Below, piece by piece: positions 14,101 to 25,176 of a DNA stretch of 64,000 nt. The stretch spans positions 15,945,092 to 16,009,091 of the forward strand of contig OX291554.1 in the NCBI GenBank assembly GCA_946406115.1. The letters are read 5' to 3'. The position numbers and the translations under genes are program-made. Numbering within the stretch: the first letter of the stretch is position 1; the number at the start of each line of letters is the position of its first letter. The notes under the pieces were generated by a model that saw nothing but the letters and a program-made list of their open reading frames with translations, was not told where the DNA came from and made no database searches. This DNA is from Apoda limacodes. Its lineage: Eukaryota > Arthropoda > Insecta > Lepidoptera > Limacodidae.

Positions 14101-17100
14101 ATTAACAACTCCTTTTTTAAAAAATAAGTAATGTCCTATAAACTCAACTCAAACAAAATCAGATTACATTAAAAGTGAAAGTTTTAATTTATAATATTAA
14201 GCGCAATAATTTCAGCCGTTTTTAGCTAACACTCCATTTTAAACTGAATCTGGCTGAAAACGCAACCAAAACTTTTTAACTAGGCGTTTTAGTTTTTAGT
14301 TGTAATAATGACAATGCCCTTGTACATCAGCCATTATGTTTTTAATATTATGATTATTTGTTCCCCCTCTAACCCTCTATTATTAAAATTGTTACTGCTA
14401 CCTGTTACCTTTACAGTTGCTATTATTAATTACATCTGTATTATTTACATCACTAAGTGTACCAATTGGACAAAAATGATCCAGAATTTTAAATTAAATT
14501 AAAATATTCTGATTTTATAAATGTTTATAAAGGTTTTATTTTTCATTTATTTTAGCATCATCCTTGTTAAACCATTGTATCATGCCATATAAATACGAGT
14601 ATTGCTTTTGATACTAAACGATCTTCGACTATTTCTAGTCAAATCTATTGATAACAGTATCGACTAAAATTTAAAACGTCAAATACTTCAAACTCTTTTA
14701 GTTAACCGCCTCCCTCTCTTTCTCTTTACTAAATTATCTACACCTTCTTAACTACAGTCGTACTTATCTAATATTGAAATACCGGGTGTAACAAAATAGT
14801 GACCCTAAACGGGATTAACGGGCATCATCAGTATGTGTTATGAGTATGTAAGCATTTAAGACAGGTGTAAGGTTTGAATCCAGCACTTTAAAAAATTTGT
14901 TTCTTAAACTAATGTTATCCGAAGTATTTTAAGACCTTTGTCTTAAATTCTCTTAAGATACCCTTTCCTAAACGCTTACATACTTTTGAGACTCTCTGCT
15001 AATTCTGCATTAATACTCCTACTTTGTTTTACCTTGTATATCAGCAAAATTTATAATTAAACCCCCCAAAACTTATTTTCCCTGAGTTGCGGCGGATGCC
15101 AAGGAACAGAGCATATCAAACAGCGCAAATATAAAAGATTATTGTCAAGCTACGTATTTGTGACGTTTGCGGTAGAAACGCTTGGCCCATGGGCACCTAG
15201 CGATCACACGTTTTAAAAAGTGCTAATTTGCTCCCATATTAGTAGCAGCTGCTGACAAAAGAGCTGGCTCTTTCTTCGCTTAGAGATTTAGCATCTTTAT
15301 TCAGCGAGGAAATGTAGCTGAGCATTCTTGCCACCCTACCACGCGGGCAAACGATTTTTGAATATTAGGTTTTTTATCTTTAGTTTTAATTATTTAGTGA
15401 TAAATTGAAGTTATTTTATACATGAAAAAAAAAAATCACAAAACATTTATCTACTACATAGACATCAAAAAAAAGCAAGTATCTAAATAGGTATCTATAA
15501 AGTACGTCACCACAAAAAAAGTTTTTACACATTTTTTTTAAAATCACCGTATAAATGCGTGTCAAAGGTAGCGGTCAGAATTATTGATTTTTGTGTGACC
15601 TAATTTATAAATAGCTCCATAGTTTACTAATGTAATTACAAATTAAAAACGTTGCATGCAGGAAAGCTATTTTACAGTATTTTTTCTTCAGTTATTTTTT
15701 AGAAGATAAGCATGAGCAATCCATACAAAACTTAGTAATGACTTTTACAGTGTTTTGGTTTAAAAAAAAATTTTGTTACAAATTTATATATTTCGATATT
15801 TATTTAAAAAATTTAAATTTTTAATAATAATTATGGTCTAATATAAAAAAAAATCCTTATAATAAAACATATTTCTTATATAATTTTTGAAAATTTTACT
15901 GATAAATTAATTGAAATAGAAATATATATAAGTACACTTAACTTAAAACTTGATCTTAAAATATGTAGATTATAAAATTTGGTACAATTCAAGTAAGGCA
16001 GTATGTAAATTATTAAACGATATTTAAAATTACTACAAAATTAAAATTGGACAGATTGAGCAAAAATTTATTGCAATTAACAATTAGAAATTTTTAATTG
16101 CATGACAATTGAATAATTTTTAATTGCGTTTGCAGCGATTAACTATCAATTTTATTATTGATATCATAATGCAATAGCTACAATTAACAATAAATTAAGT
16201 AGACATGATTATAATTAGGTATAATAGCTATCCCTTAAAATTATTTTATCATACTGTTATATACAAAACTTGTATGATCGTGGCTGGTAATCTAAGTTTG
16301 TATGAAAAGCCATGCAAATCTTATTTTCCCAAATCAAAAAAACATGATGTAATAAGTAACCTGTTTATATCCTGGTACTCTTGTGCTAGTGCAGCTGTCG
16401 CCGGGTCGCTGAGAACATATTCAGTGCTTTTTACATACAAGAACATGCAACATACACTATAATACTCCATTAAACTATTATTTACTAATTACGTACTAAA
16501 GGAGACACCCAACTTTTCATCACTGTCTTAAAAATTGCGGTGTATGGGCCACACGTTACTTAGTTACTGGCTGTGGTTACTTATTTGTATAAATTTAACC
16601 TGAAATATCAGTGACGAGGCGTTTGTTAACAGCGTCTTCTCTAGTATAACCATTTGACTCAATGATTTTCTCATACAAATTAATTAACAAAAATACAGTG
16701 CTATTTGCTGCCGTTTAAAACGAAACTGTACTAAAATAAAAATAAAAATATTACTCTTTTTTATATATACATTACGTTTTGGAGATCTTTGTTACAGATT
16801 AATACATGAGTTTATCAAAAGATTTACACGAGTTGTTTCTTTTATATTATTTTATTAAAATATGCTAAACTAATGTATTATTCGACAATTCTTTGAAAAA
16901 GATTTTGTATTTTTGTAATTCTATAAAATATGTAAAGTATATTTCTATTATGTATGTAAAATTTTATTAAGTCAATGTTAGTAAAGAAATTATTATAAAA
17001 ATAAAAAAAATCCAAATACACATTTGATTTTATATTAAACGGATTTAACATTTGTTTTCGACTACGGGTACTAAATGTGTACTTACCTTTAAAAACCGAC

Positions 17101-19020
17101 TTAAAAAATGGCAAAGTTCTTTAAAAACGAATTAAAAACAAAAAATACTAGAATATTTTTTAAGCATATGAATAATATTTTTAATATCTCTGTACATATT
17201 TTTATATTTAATATTTTTTATATTCGGTAAAATTTATCAAAAGATAATACCATAAAGAAATTTTAAACGACAGCAACAAATTAACCATTACATTACTATA
17301 TTCTTTACGAACATGTAGGTATAGCATTACATTACTACACACTTTAAATCTAGTATGTACCTAGGTATGTGCTGATTATAAACAGTTGTTGGTAATGTAC
17401 AGTGAAATCTAAGTAAATACTGTGCATCTAGTTAAATCTACAACAAACAATGTACTTTCTACAAATTAAATTAAACATTATAAATTTTGTTCCGTGTTTA
17501 TTTACATATTTCAATCAAATCACATTTGCGACATCAAACTTTCCTGTAATTGTTTACTAATTTTGCCAGCGGCTCCGCCTGCCCTAAATCCTGTTATCGG
17601 AGTAGAACTGCTTAGTTATATAAACTAACAAAGTTAGCAAGCTATAGCTGTAGCTATGGTTCGTTCAAGCTCGGTTATAGTTATTCCCGCGGGAACTTTT
17701 GACTTTTTGGGATAAATAGTATCCTATGTTCTATTTCAGGACTTAACCTATACGTGTGCCAAGTTTTATCCCGATCCGTCTAGTGGTTGAAACGTGATTG
17801 AGTTACAAACATCTAAACTTTTATATTTATAATATTTGTAGGATGTTCTATTTCAGGACTTAACCTATACGTGTGCCAAGTTTTATCCCGATCCGTCTAG
17901 TGGTTGAAACGTTATTGAGTTACAAACATCTAAACTTTTATATTTATAATATTTGTAGGATATACTTAAGTTATTAAGATATCTATCATAATGAAAGTGG
18001 AAAGTGAACAAATTCAGTCACAAACAATATCATACGTGAGAATCGAAGACAATGCAATTTGATTGAATAATGTTTGACTTAAAATTGCATTTGAAAGAGG
18101 GAAAATTATTTAACCATTAAAAATTATAAAACACGCACAGTGTGCACGTGTTTATTTGATTATAACCAGTTAGTTAAAAAATATTTAAGACTTAATTATT
18201 ATATTACTATGCTTTATAAAAGGAACTTGTATGTAGTTTATATGTATTTTAATACTATATACTTATGAACATATTTACTATATTTATTTTAAAATTACTA
18301 AATAAAGATTACGTCACATGTTCTCTTTCTCACGCATTTTAATCATAGGCCATTTTTTTATGTTATTAATACCAGTTAAAAATAAATATATTGAGACTCA
18401 AGAATTACCTTACGTAATTAAACTACTAAACTTATGTATAATTTCGGAATACATTTAATTCGCAATGATTATTTATTGTTGAGTAACTTCGATCAAAGAA
18501 TGTTAATGAAACAAGAGAATCAATCGGTAAAACTTTTTTTTTAAATATTCTTTTCGGAAAAGAAAGTAAATTACTAACTACTCTTTTATCCTGTAATAAG
18601 GTTTTTATTAAGACATAGCAAAAAACTTTAATTCTGATCAGCACAAAAAGACTTTATTAAACAAATGTATTACAATTCCTTTGCGTGAGTCAGACAAATA
18701 CAAAGGCTTAATTCATTCTTTAATCTACGTATCTAACAAGATTAGGCCCGTGTTTATATGTGCGTTAATTTTCTATTTTTCTTATTTTACCTCGCTTTTT
18801 CTCAACCTACTTACCCAAATCCGTTGACGGGTAATCTCTCTGGAGGTGGTCTTGGGACTACGACTCGAGGAAATTTAGTTACAGGTCCTCTGATGTGAAG
18901 TACATTTGGGGGAGTTACCCTATGAAGAAAAGCTTGCGCTGGGTTGTTTGGTTGGTTGAAGAATACGCTATGAACTGTCGTACATAGCAGTAAGAAAGAG
19001 GAGATTCTTGATCCAATCAT
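2022..19020 (-). CDS. Secreted animal haem peroxidase, chorion-peroxidase-like (partial; 3' exons outside window)
   Basis: Seven exons join in phase: 18815..19020, 13246..13430, 10171..10347, 9469..9665, 7442..7640, 5534..5731 and 2022..2172. They give 437 codons plus two bases. Seen: a hydrophobic signal peptide (about residues 1-22), a Pro-rich linker, the YRSIDGSCNN peroxidase entry motif, distal His178 in ITHDM, a TAYMDLS calcium-type loop (260-266), catalytic Arg325 in GDIRVNQ, the REHNRIA helix, and proximal His430 in FHTLI. Family knowledge: these enzymes oxidise substrates with H2O2 using haem; insect members cross-link chorion, cuticle or other extracellular matrix. Members usually have about 600-800 residues, so roughly 200 or more C-terminal residues lie left of position 1. 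The positions matching the two haem-ester acids of myeloperoxidase are Thr177 and Gln328, which suggests non-ester haem. The start is the only Met before a signal peptide, and a strong acceptor lies 8-9 bases upstream, so the 5' UTR is split. The family is certain; the subgroup is inferred. Confidence 0.95.
2511..2612 (-). mobile_element. Jockey/CR1-like LINE 3' tail
   Basis: Shares cactaaggtggcgaacaagc and a gcttgcaacaccag block with the longer copies at 50275 and 55277. It has an internal deletion and no reverse-transcriptase coding left. Confidence 0.85.
3520..3660. other. GC-rich patch in intron 6, unassigned
   Basis: About 140 bp much richer in G+C than its surroundings, containing tggccgcgcgtacg. 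No splice-bounded peroxidase-like frame is visible. It may be part of an unrecognised repeat. Confidence 0.4.
3711..3782 (+). pseudogene. Antisense fragment copy of peroxidase exon 7
   Basis: 72 bp identical to the reverse complement of 2074-2145 except for one G/C difference. It lies in the intron between exons 6 and 7 on the opposite strand. It covers residues of about 398-420 and lacks both splice sites and the proximal His. At 3783 it joins a copy of the intron downstream of exon 7, after a deletion at a TCAATTC microhomology. Confidence 0.93.
3711..4053 (-). repeat. Inverted duplication, right copy
   Basis: Contains the exon 7 fragment (3711-3782) followed by about 270 bp matching 1648-1905 on the other strand. 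Confidence 0.9.
4640..4830 (+). repeat. Interspersed lepidopteran repeat
   Basis: Contains tactaatattataaagatg, then cgctaatctcaggaactact and aggagcggagcaccaa, a family I recognise as common in moths and butterflies. It does not code. Confidence 0.6.
4920..5114. repeat. MITE-like inverted repeat (195 bp)
   Basis: Arms of about 50 bp: the left begins gtgctcaaattaaaagtttt and the right ends with its near reverse complement, cttttaatttgagcac. It is non-coding and lies in intron 6. Confidence 0.85.
5534..5731 (-). CDS. Peroxidase exon 6 (catalytic Arg)
   Basis: Codes residues 322-387 plus one base. The acceptor is ATATTACAG and the donor GTAAGC. GDIRVNQNPQLTVLQ carries catalytic Arg325; Gln328 sits where myeloperoxidase has haem-ester Glu242. 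REHNRIADTLAHLNPHW and YYEYLPIFLG follow, as in the family. Confidence 0.97.
5763..6110 (+). repeat. Repeat of the 'ccgcggctctatccgcg' family
   Basis: Starts actagcttttccccgcggct and runs to an aacaaacaaataaattta tail. Diverged relatives lie at 6783, 17561, 34660, 47717 and 47908. It is in intron 5. Confidence 0.5.
6783..7060 (+). repeat. Same repeat family, diverged copy
   Basis: Contains ggttatcggcgtgag, ctcgcgggaacttttgaatt and a tattagtatggatat end, as in 17561-17961. It is in intron 5. Confidence 0.55.
7442..7640 (-). CDS. Peroxidase exon 5 (calcium loop)
   Basis: Codes residues 256-321 plus one base. The acceptor is TTTTGTTCAG and the donor GTATGT. LTTVTAYMDLSMVYGSS matches the family block in which T260, Y262, D264 and S266 align with myeloperoxidase calcium ligands T168, F170, D172 and S174. 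It ends EPCYLAG, which continues into the catalytic Arg motif in exon 6. Confidence 0.97.
8312..8670 (-). repeat. GGTTCCG-family repeat
   Basis: Has gggttccgaacctc and ttataggatcactttgttgt at one end and ccagactcgcacttggccg at the other. The order is inverted relative to 60800-61490. Confidence 0.75.
8697..8830 (+). mobile_element. tRNA-derived SINE, 3' part
   Basis: A box-B-like tctcgaatccgggtg is followed by a shared tail (tatccgttgtctggtatcca, then agctttgctta), as in the fuller copy at 54428-54690. It lies in intron 4. Confidence 0.6.
9418..9472. repeat. Two overlapping inverted repeats at the exon 4 donor
   Basis: A perfect 17-bp stem pairs 9418-9434 with 9444-9460. A perfect 9-bp stem pairs 9440-9448 with 9464-9472. 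The stems share 9444-9448, so only one can form at a time. The second stem includes the exon 4 donor GT at 9468-9467. Confidence 0.85.
9469..9665 (-). CDS. Peroxidase exon 4 (CCTDDG region)
   Basis: Codes residues 190-255. The acceptor is TTTACAG and the donor GTATTG, in phase 0. DIITCCTDDGQL, CAPILIPPHDPV and QCMNFVRTTTTRDRRC follow the family order before the calcium loop. The donor is weaker than the others and lies inside an inverted repeat (see 9418-9472). Confidence 0.93.
10171..10347 (-). CDS. Peroxidase exon 3 (distal His)
   Basis: Codes residues 131-189 plus one base. The acceptor is ACAAAG and the donor GTAAGT. DGVYAWPR spans the exon 2/3 junction. WGQIITHDMS carries distal His178 and Asp179, the latter matching the Asp calcium ligand next to the distal His in myeloperoxidase. 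Thr177 occupies the position of the haem-ester Asp94. The intron to exon 4 is only 505 bp. Confidence 0.97.
10485..10866 (+). mobile_element. Degenerate LINE reverse-transcriptase fragment (first half of a chimera)
   Basis: Frames with breaks read IWKKAHVIPIPK, DFRPISILPILSKILE and IVNDQL, the block upstream of the catalytic core in Jockey/CR1-type reverse transcriptases. Stops and frameshifts are frequent. Similarity ends abruptly at about 10866, where a different LINE begins. It sits in the intron between exons 2 and 3. Confidence 0.75.
10867..12005 (+). mobile_element. Degenerate RTE-type LINE, RT domain to 3' end
   Basis: Frames read SEQVAFRKGYSTVDHIHTLR, LRFADDIVILPESLQDLEEM and, further on, blocks typical of RTE-type endonuclease/reverse transcriptase. 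The FADD catalytic box is intact, but the frame around it is broken by stops. The end shows ggcctatgtccaacagtgga, the usual 3' block of this family. It is a dead copy with the same orientation as the fragment to its left. Confidence 0.85.
12010..13240. other. Intron 2 sequence, AT-rich, no gene seen
   Basis: Low-complexity AT-rich DNA. I find no coding or repeat signature beyond a short imperfect inverted repeat near 12300-12355 (ctaccagc / gctggtag). Confidence 0.6.
13246..13430 (-). CDS. Peroxidase exon 2 (N-terminal domain)
   Basis: Codes residues 69-130 plus one base. The acceptor is CAGTTTTAG and the donor GTACGT. It contains TCGLAPQFCTKSRYRSIDGS followed by CNN and RPAWG, then TPYGRLVGYNYGD. 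This is the conserved entry to the haem peroxidase domain, with Cys residues in family positions. Phase 2 in and phase 1 out match both neighbours. Confidence 0.96.
13440..17560. other. Large intron 1 stretch, no gene seen
   Basis: Very AT-rich, with long A/T runs near 15420-16100 and 16730-17230. Open frames here are short and of random composition. No recognised transposon was seen. Confidence 0.6.
17561..17961 (+). repeat. Interspersed repeat with internal 117-bp tandem duplication
   Basis: Starts gccagcggctccgcctgccc and contains tattcccgcgggaacttttg. The 3' part from 17726 to 17842 is repeated at 17843-17959 with one difference seen (cgtgattg versus cgttattg). Confidence 0.85.
18815..19020 (-). 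CDS. Peroxidase exon 1 (signal peptide, Pro-rich linker)
   Basis: Codes residues 1-68 plus two bases of codon 69. It starts MIGSRISSFLLLCTTVHS, a typical secretory signal, followed by a Pro/Val-rich stretch (PRVVVPRPPPERLP). The donor is GTAAGT at 18814-18809. Just upstream of the ATG, a pyrimidine-rich TTGTTACAG acceptor (AG at 19029-19028) implies that this exon runs to 19027 and that a 5' UTR exon lies further right. It ends in phase 2 and joins exon 2 as Gly69. The intron to exon 2 is 5,384 bp. Confidence 0.88.
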
Positions 19021-19110
19021 TGTATATCTGTAACAAGAAAAAGAGATTGAATGAGTAAGAGCTAATTACTAACATTACCAACAAAATATAAATGTAAGGA
19101 ATAAAAGGCT

Positions 19111-19131
19111 TATTATTATTATTATTATTAC
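19111..19131. repeat. (TTA)n microsatellite
   Basis: About seven uninterrupted ATT/TTA triplets. Confidence 0.9.
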
Positions 19132-19662
19132 TAACATGTAAGTTGCTAGGATTTATAAAGAAGAAATTTATTATTTTTTTTCATTAAAGCAAGAGTATTA
19201 ATATAAATAATCCAGAAAATTTGCTAGTTTTTTTGATGTATTTAAAAGAAATTAAATTCATGATTCTTTACTCGTTTATTACAAAGAGAGAAATGTACGT
19301 AAAGAATAGATGGAGTGCAGTGACAAAACTGATGACTGAACCTCTTGTGAGCTATTAACGCCCGCCTAGGGACGCACACACACCCCACTGATTGGGAAGT
19401 CCTGCTCTAAAGAAGTAAAAAGGGGGCTTTAAGTGTGTATGAGTATCAAAGTCCATAATTTTTATAGTTAGTCCATGAAAATTGGTATTTGGCCTTTGGG
19501 TTTAAAATTAAAAATGACTTGTTTCAACGTTTTCAGTAAATCATCTTCTAAGAAACAAAAGAATATAAAAATAATAGGTTACTAAACAATAAGACCACCC
19601 TGTCAAAAAATATATATGCCTAGTTATGTACTTTAGTTTTAATTAGCTAAAATTAAAAACAT

Positions 19663-19798
19663 TATCTATCTATGTTACTTTGTATGGGATTTCAGTTACT
19701 TTTGTTACTAAAACTATGGTAATTTGTATATATATATATATATATAACAGAAAGTAACTGGATTCCTATACAAAGTATCATAGATAGATATATATATA

Positions 19799-19841
<43 letters not shown>
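19663..19841. repeat. Inverted repeat enclosing and flanked by (TA)n
   Basis: The left arm 19663-19707 (tatctatctatgttactttg) pairs imperfectly with 19745-19790 (tacaaagtatcatagataga). The loop holds a TA run, and a longer pure TA run lies at 19801-19841. It may be a small MITE inserted at, or spawning, a TA microsatellite. Confidence 0.8.
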
Positions 19842-19846
<5 letters not shown>

Positions 19847-20044
19847 TACGTATGATAATTGATAATTATGTATATAATCTTCAGAAAACCATCCCCTAAG
19901 GGGTCGCGCCCTAGGACGAAAGGTAGTATAGGACGGGAAAATTTAAACTGCGTGGGAAACACATATTTTGTTATTTTACGCCGGGTGCCGTGCGATGCCG
20001 ATTGCAAAATTAAATATCTCAGATTTTTATAAAACATTATAAAA

Positions 20045-20410
20045 AACCAGCCAAGTGCGTGTTGTATACGCATTAAGTTGAGGTTCCGTAGTAGAATGAG
20101 AATTAGTGCGGATATCTAAAAAACGCATGAATCGATTTTCTGTAAAACAATTTTGCGTTAAATGTGGGTAGGTAAATAGAGAGATTTAAAAAAAATCTGT
20201 CAGTGATGAATGAATGGAAAGCTACATTGAAAATTTTTTTTTTTTTAGTTTTATTACAAAACTGTAGGGCAGTTCACATAAGACATATCTTACTGTACAA
20301 TGTTACTAAATCGTTAAAAATACGGCGACTCTGAGATACGGTCGGACGGAAATGACGAAATTATTAGGTTTCCATTTTGAAATTTGGCTACGAAACCGTA
20401 ATTTTTTTTC
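20045..20410 (+). repeat. GGTTCCG-family repeat, diverged
   Basis: Starts accagccaagtgcgtgttg, then gaggttccgtag; it ends near acggtcggacggaaatgac. It is a decayed form of the family at 60800. Confidence 0.6.
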
Positions 20411-20411
20411 T

Positions 20412-20660
20412 AACCACTAAGGTGGCAAACAAGTTGACGGTGCGCCTGATGGTTAGCTGTTACTGCAGTCTATGGAAACTTGAAACACCAGGGGCATTCT
20501 GGTCAAAAATCTAATTACTTTTGGGGAAGAGCTCATTCCACAACCTAAGCGTTCTTGGGAGGAAGTTTCGTTTTCGTTTAGGTTATAAGGTATGAGGATT
20601 AATTCCCTGTCAATAGCGAGCGGTGCGATTATACAAGCGGTATACATGTCTAAAACTTTT
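20412..20660 (-). mobile_element. Jockey/CR1-like LINE 3' end
   Basis: ccactaaggtggcaaacaag marks the tail. Further in are gagctcattccacaacctaa and gcgagcggtgcgatt, all present in the longer copy 55277-56860. The coding frame is lost. Confidence 0.85.
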
Positions 20661-21217
20661 TGAAAGTTATGTTAGCTTAAGTGAGCTGATCATTAATATG
20701 TATGTAGATAAAACTTCATCAATCATGATCACTCAGCATTAATTAAGATAATCAAGAATGATGATGTATAGATACGGATCACAAAACATGATTGTGTTGG
20801 CATTCACACTTAATTCGAATATGACTTTGGTATGTGCAAAGAAATAGGCATCAATCAAGGTTCTGTGGATAGGACTGAGAGGAAATTGTTATTATATCAA
20901 AGATTATATAAATTTGTCGAATTAACACATAATATCTTCAGTTATGAAATATAAATTTGTAATATGGGAAATAATTGACTTTGTAAAAGTCGTATAACTT
21001 AATTAGAAGATTATTCGACCTTTTTTATAAGACCTAGAGTCGTTGAACAACGAACAAAGTACCTAATAAGATTTAGGAAAAGTAATGAAAATTTAATAAT
21101 GAAATTATGTTCGAATTAAAAAAAATGTGGCATATATGATGTCGATCACAATCAAAGAAGAGTATTTTGCCGAGGAGTTTTGAGAAGATATATGTTCAAT
21201 GATCAAAGTGTTAAATC

Positions 21218-21290
21218 ATTCCACACTCACACACACACATACACATACAAACGCACACACACATACACACACGCACACACATCACACACC
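21218..21290. repeat. (CA)n microsatellite, interrupted
   Basis: About 70 bp of CA dinucleotides interrupted by ATA, AAA and CGC units. It gives a His/Thr-rich frame that should not be read as a gene. Confidence 0.95.
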
Positions 21291-22559
21291 TAGTAGCTCA
21301 TATAAACATCTTTTGATATTTCATTTAACTTCCTTAGCCAATGACAGTTCCATCTACATTAATTATGTCTATTGTATTATGGGTAACCTTCTGTGCTTTT
21401 GTTAAGGGCCTGGGTGGACTTACGTACAACGAATCTTCAGTAGTAAAGTTATGACTCAACTCCGTATTTATTTTGATTAAAGGATCTGTTTATAGAAGGA
21501 ATTTGATTTGATAATTCTATGTATGTCGTATATTTAGGGTAATCGATTTCGACGATAAATCCGCATTTCCTCCTACTATATTACAAAGTCAGCAATATCT
21601 GTCCATCGACCGTAAATTCACAGTTCGTAGTTTTGCGGGTTAAATTAAAAAAAAGGAAAAAACACATCTTTATTGTCAACCTAAAGAGCTGCAAACCTAT
21701 TTTTATGCATTTGCAGAACAGAAATATGTATAAGAAATGTTGCTTAGGTTAGGTTCAGGTTTTCAACAACAAACAAACAGAGCGACCGAAGCGACTCAAG
21801 CCACTGAATTAAGTTTCATACATTGAGTTGCTTTTATAAAATAATCATGAATTTTTTTTATAATTTTTGTTTCATACTAAACAACCTAGGAATTAAGTTG
21901 AACAAGGGATTTAACTATCGGGCCACGCGGTTGCGGGTAATCTTTGCTGGCGCGAAGAGTAGCAATAAATGTTTACATAACCTCAGATAAGAAATGTAAT
22001 TCAATGCTACAACAAAATTGCAATCTCATATTGTTAAAACAGATAGGAACTTTAGAGTTCAACATATTCTGCAGATCCGATAAAACTATGCATATTTTCG
22101 GATTTGCATTCCCATTGGCATTATGTTAAGGTTTTTTTAAACACTTATGTGGGTGGGTTGTTATTAAAATGAATGGCCTTAAAGCAATAAACCAAAAAGT
22201 AATTCTGTTTCATTTAGTACTGACAGGTGTATGCCATTCAATCTGGATTAACTTCTGTCATTACTTATGCGTATAGGATAATTACTGCAGCTATGTCTTT
22301 GTATTATTGCAAGTAATGATTGTAATCAGTATTATTGTGCATTACATTGATGGCTAAATGTCTGTCGACAATTATGTTTAAAAATATTTCATTGTCGTCA
22401 TCCATTTATTGAGATCAAGGTTGTTTGAAGGCAGGCATTGTTTTTTTCTGAAGACATATTAAAACAAATGATATAACACTCTGTAGACTGCTCTTTTTGT
22501 CTAATGTCTATATAATATGGTGTAGTTATACGTATTCATTCTGTGTGTTTTTTTTCAAA

Positions 22560-22830
22560 AGTAGGTTCAAGCCCCGCGTGTATACCAATAAGTCTTTCTT
22601 AATTTCTTAAGTTGATTCACATTGATTATTCACATCACTGGCTTAGTGGTGAAGAAAAACTTGCATATGTCAAAAAAAGACATATGTGAAGCCCACTATC
22701 TACATTGGGTCCATGTGTGGACTAAGTGTGGCCCAAATTACCCTCGGTGAGGGTAGGCCGTGCCCCAACAGTGTGGACGTATGAGGCTGATAAGGTATGC
22801 CTAATGTGAATGCAACAAGGTCTGATAGCA
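22560..22830 (+). repeat. Interspersed repeat, SINE-like
   Basis: Contains ttcaagccccgcgtgtatac, then a tggcttagtggtgaagaa block and ggtaggccgtgccccaacag. A related 3' block occurs near 37914-37980 (gtaggcagtgcctcaacggt). Confidence 0.55.
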
Positions 22831-23149
22831 AGAAGTTAGTTAAATAGACATAATGGATAGAAAGGCAACGATTTCCATATTGAATTGTAATTGGTGATGA
22901 GAACCATTAAGGGTTGTAAAATTGCAACACATATCTATCTATAAAGAAAAGTTGATCGAAACTAGTTTTAAAAATTTGACGAAGAAAAAGGTCACATCAC
23001 AAGGCAAATTAAGTTAAAGCTTGTAAATATAATTATCTTATTTTAGCTTCATTATATTAGTCACTCGTACAAAGGTCAAAACAAGATCAGAGCCAATGCT
23101 ATTGTTTTAGTCCCAACTAAAAATAGTATTAGGCAGGGATTAAAAACAA

Positions 23150-23420
23150 CTAATCAAAATGACATTCGTAACGTAGCGGTCCCTTGGGCGATCACCTCAG
23201 GGCTTGCCTTGTCGTGACGGATAAAGTTCTCCGCTCACTGAACTCTAAGTGTACTTAGAACTTCGATTCAAGGCAAAGTTACGCCACCCACAGGTTCTGT
23301 TAATGAACCGCATTGCATGTCTTACGATTTATCGCCATCTAAAAAAATAACTCGACCGACACTACACTGGTTTCGCCAGTACGTAGTTAGTTGGTGTAAC
23401 AATTCATATTTCCTGTTTGG
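23150..23420. other. GC-richer patch, unassigned
   Basis: About 250 bp with raised G+C (gcgatcacctcagggcttgc). No convincing frame or known repeat was recognised. Confidence 0.35.
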
Positions 23421-25090
23421 ATAAACTACGTACGTACAAGTAAAGGGAATCATCGTTTTCAAATATTTTTGAACAACTTATATTCTACAGTTATATTATA
23501 AAGAGGTATTTCTTAGCTGGAATCGGTTAAGTCAGTAGTTACAGAGAGTATCCCTACATACCTTTATACATTAAAAAAAAAATATTAATTTACTAATAGA
23601 AAGCTACACTATTCCTGAGTAATATAGGGTTTATCGAAATATAAATATTTGTTTATTAAGTCAGGAGAAAGAAGACACTATTATATTACGATGCAAGGAA
23701 GCAATGGGGTGACTGAAGGGACAGAAAACGATATAGAATACTTTTTATCCCAATCGAGAGTTCCCACGGGTTTTTTCTAAGCGACCATAATCCATACGTT
23801 GTTTGTTTCGGTATGTTGTGTGTTTAAATTGCGACTTTATTTCCATGAGTTTCGAACAGAATTCAAATAAAATGGAAAGATGCCTGTGCCATGTTAGCGT
23901 CCGCGCCAGGTCCTATGTGGCATGCGCCTTAGCCTCTTTCCGAATGGATGGAGCGAAAATAAAATGTTAATCCTACCTTACGTAGTAATGATAAAGTTAG
24001 TATATAAAATAATATAGGGGAAATCATATGGCTAAAAAACTGACTTACCCTTTCAAATAAAACTGACAGTCTTAACTGTAGTCCATAGATTAATGCAAAG
24101 TCAAAAGGAAAAAAAATAACAGGGTTTAAATTCCAAAAAAAAGAAAAACGCCCCTTAAGCAGACGGAGCATTGAGCTATTGCGTATATGCGATTGAGATA
24201 ACTTTCTTCTATGTTTGGCTGCACGTTTTTTTACTATGTTATCCATCTATTATATATACACTTATAATGAATAGATATATCACGTAACAATTTAAAATCT
24301 ACGTGTACAACAATAGAGGAAAGAATATAACCCTTTACTAGTTTAAATAATCATGTTTTACCTTTATGACATTCCTTTCTACTGCGTGAACCACTCACAA
24401 TACACAACAGTAGATTATGTATTAATAATAAACTGTTATTTTTTTCCTTTTAGTACCTACTAATATTCAAAAAACAAATAAAATTTTGCTTAACCCTTTG
24501 TTCACAGTGTCACAGTGAGTTCTGTTGCATAAAGGTTACGTAATATTTGAGCTTAGAACTCTTGCAACTTTATATGTACATTGTCTGATTAGAATCTTGG
24601 AATACAAAGAAAATTTGTGAAATATGAGATACGTTTCGTTCTCAAACTTCAAACTACGTTTTGTACTCAAACTTCGAATTGTTTTGTTTAAATGTGGTAA
24701 ATGTCTATCTGCCAAATTTTTAGGTTTAGTTCAACATTGATGACACGTTTTTTTTTTTTCTCTTTTGCTGGATATATCCGCAATTGAAATGAACTGCATT
24801 TTTGGTGATTGTGTATTTTATTCCTAGGCAAATGGAGTATTTTTAAATGCCGAATTGTGAGTTGAAGCTCGTTTTTATTAGTGTCTGGGTGATAAAGAAC
24901 CTAATGTGATATGTCCACGCGACATTTTCTAGATCGCCTCTGTTCTATCCCAAACCGAAATATCTTTTTCAAACCACCTTAAATTTTATGGGATATTGAA
25001 ATGTGACGTAATATATATGTAAATGAAAAAACTCATAATTTTTTAGAAGTAAGTTTTAGTCGTAGACGTAGAGAACTGGACAGCGCGTTT
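23421..25090. other. AT-rich intergenic, no gene seen
   Basis: Frames here, including a minus-strand one at 23929-24246, have no recognisable domain and biased AT codon content. Part of the latter resembles small interspersed repeats. Confidence 0.5.
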
Positions 25091-25176
25091 CCTAGCCAGC
25101 TGTGAAAAAAAATAAGCGAGAGACAAGAGACCTCTTGTCTTTTTCTAACTTGTTTACATAAACATAAACAAACAAA

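Noticed and set aside
21199..21405. His/Thr-rich frame.
   Set aside because: It is the translation of a CA microsatellite.
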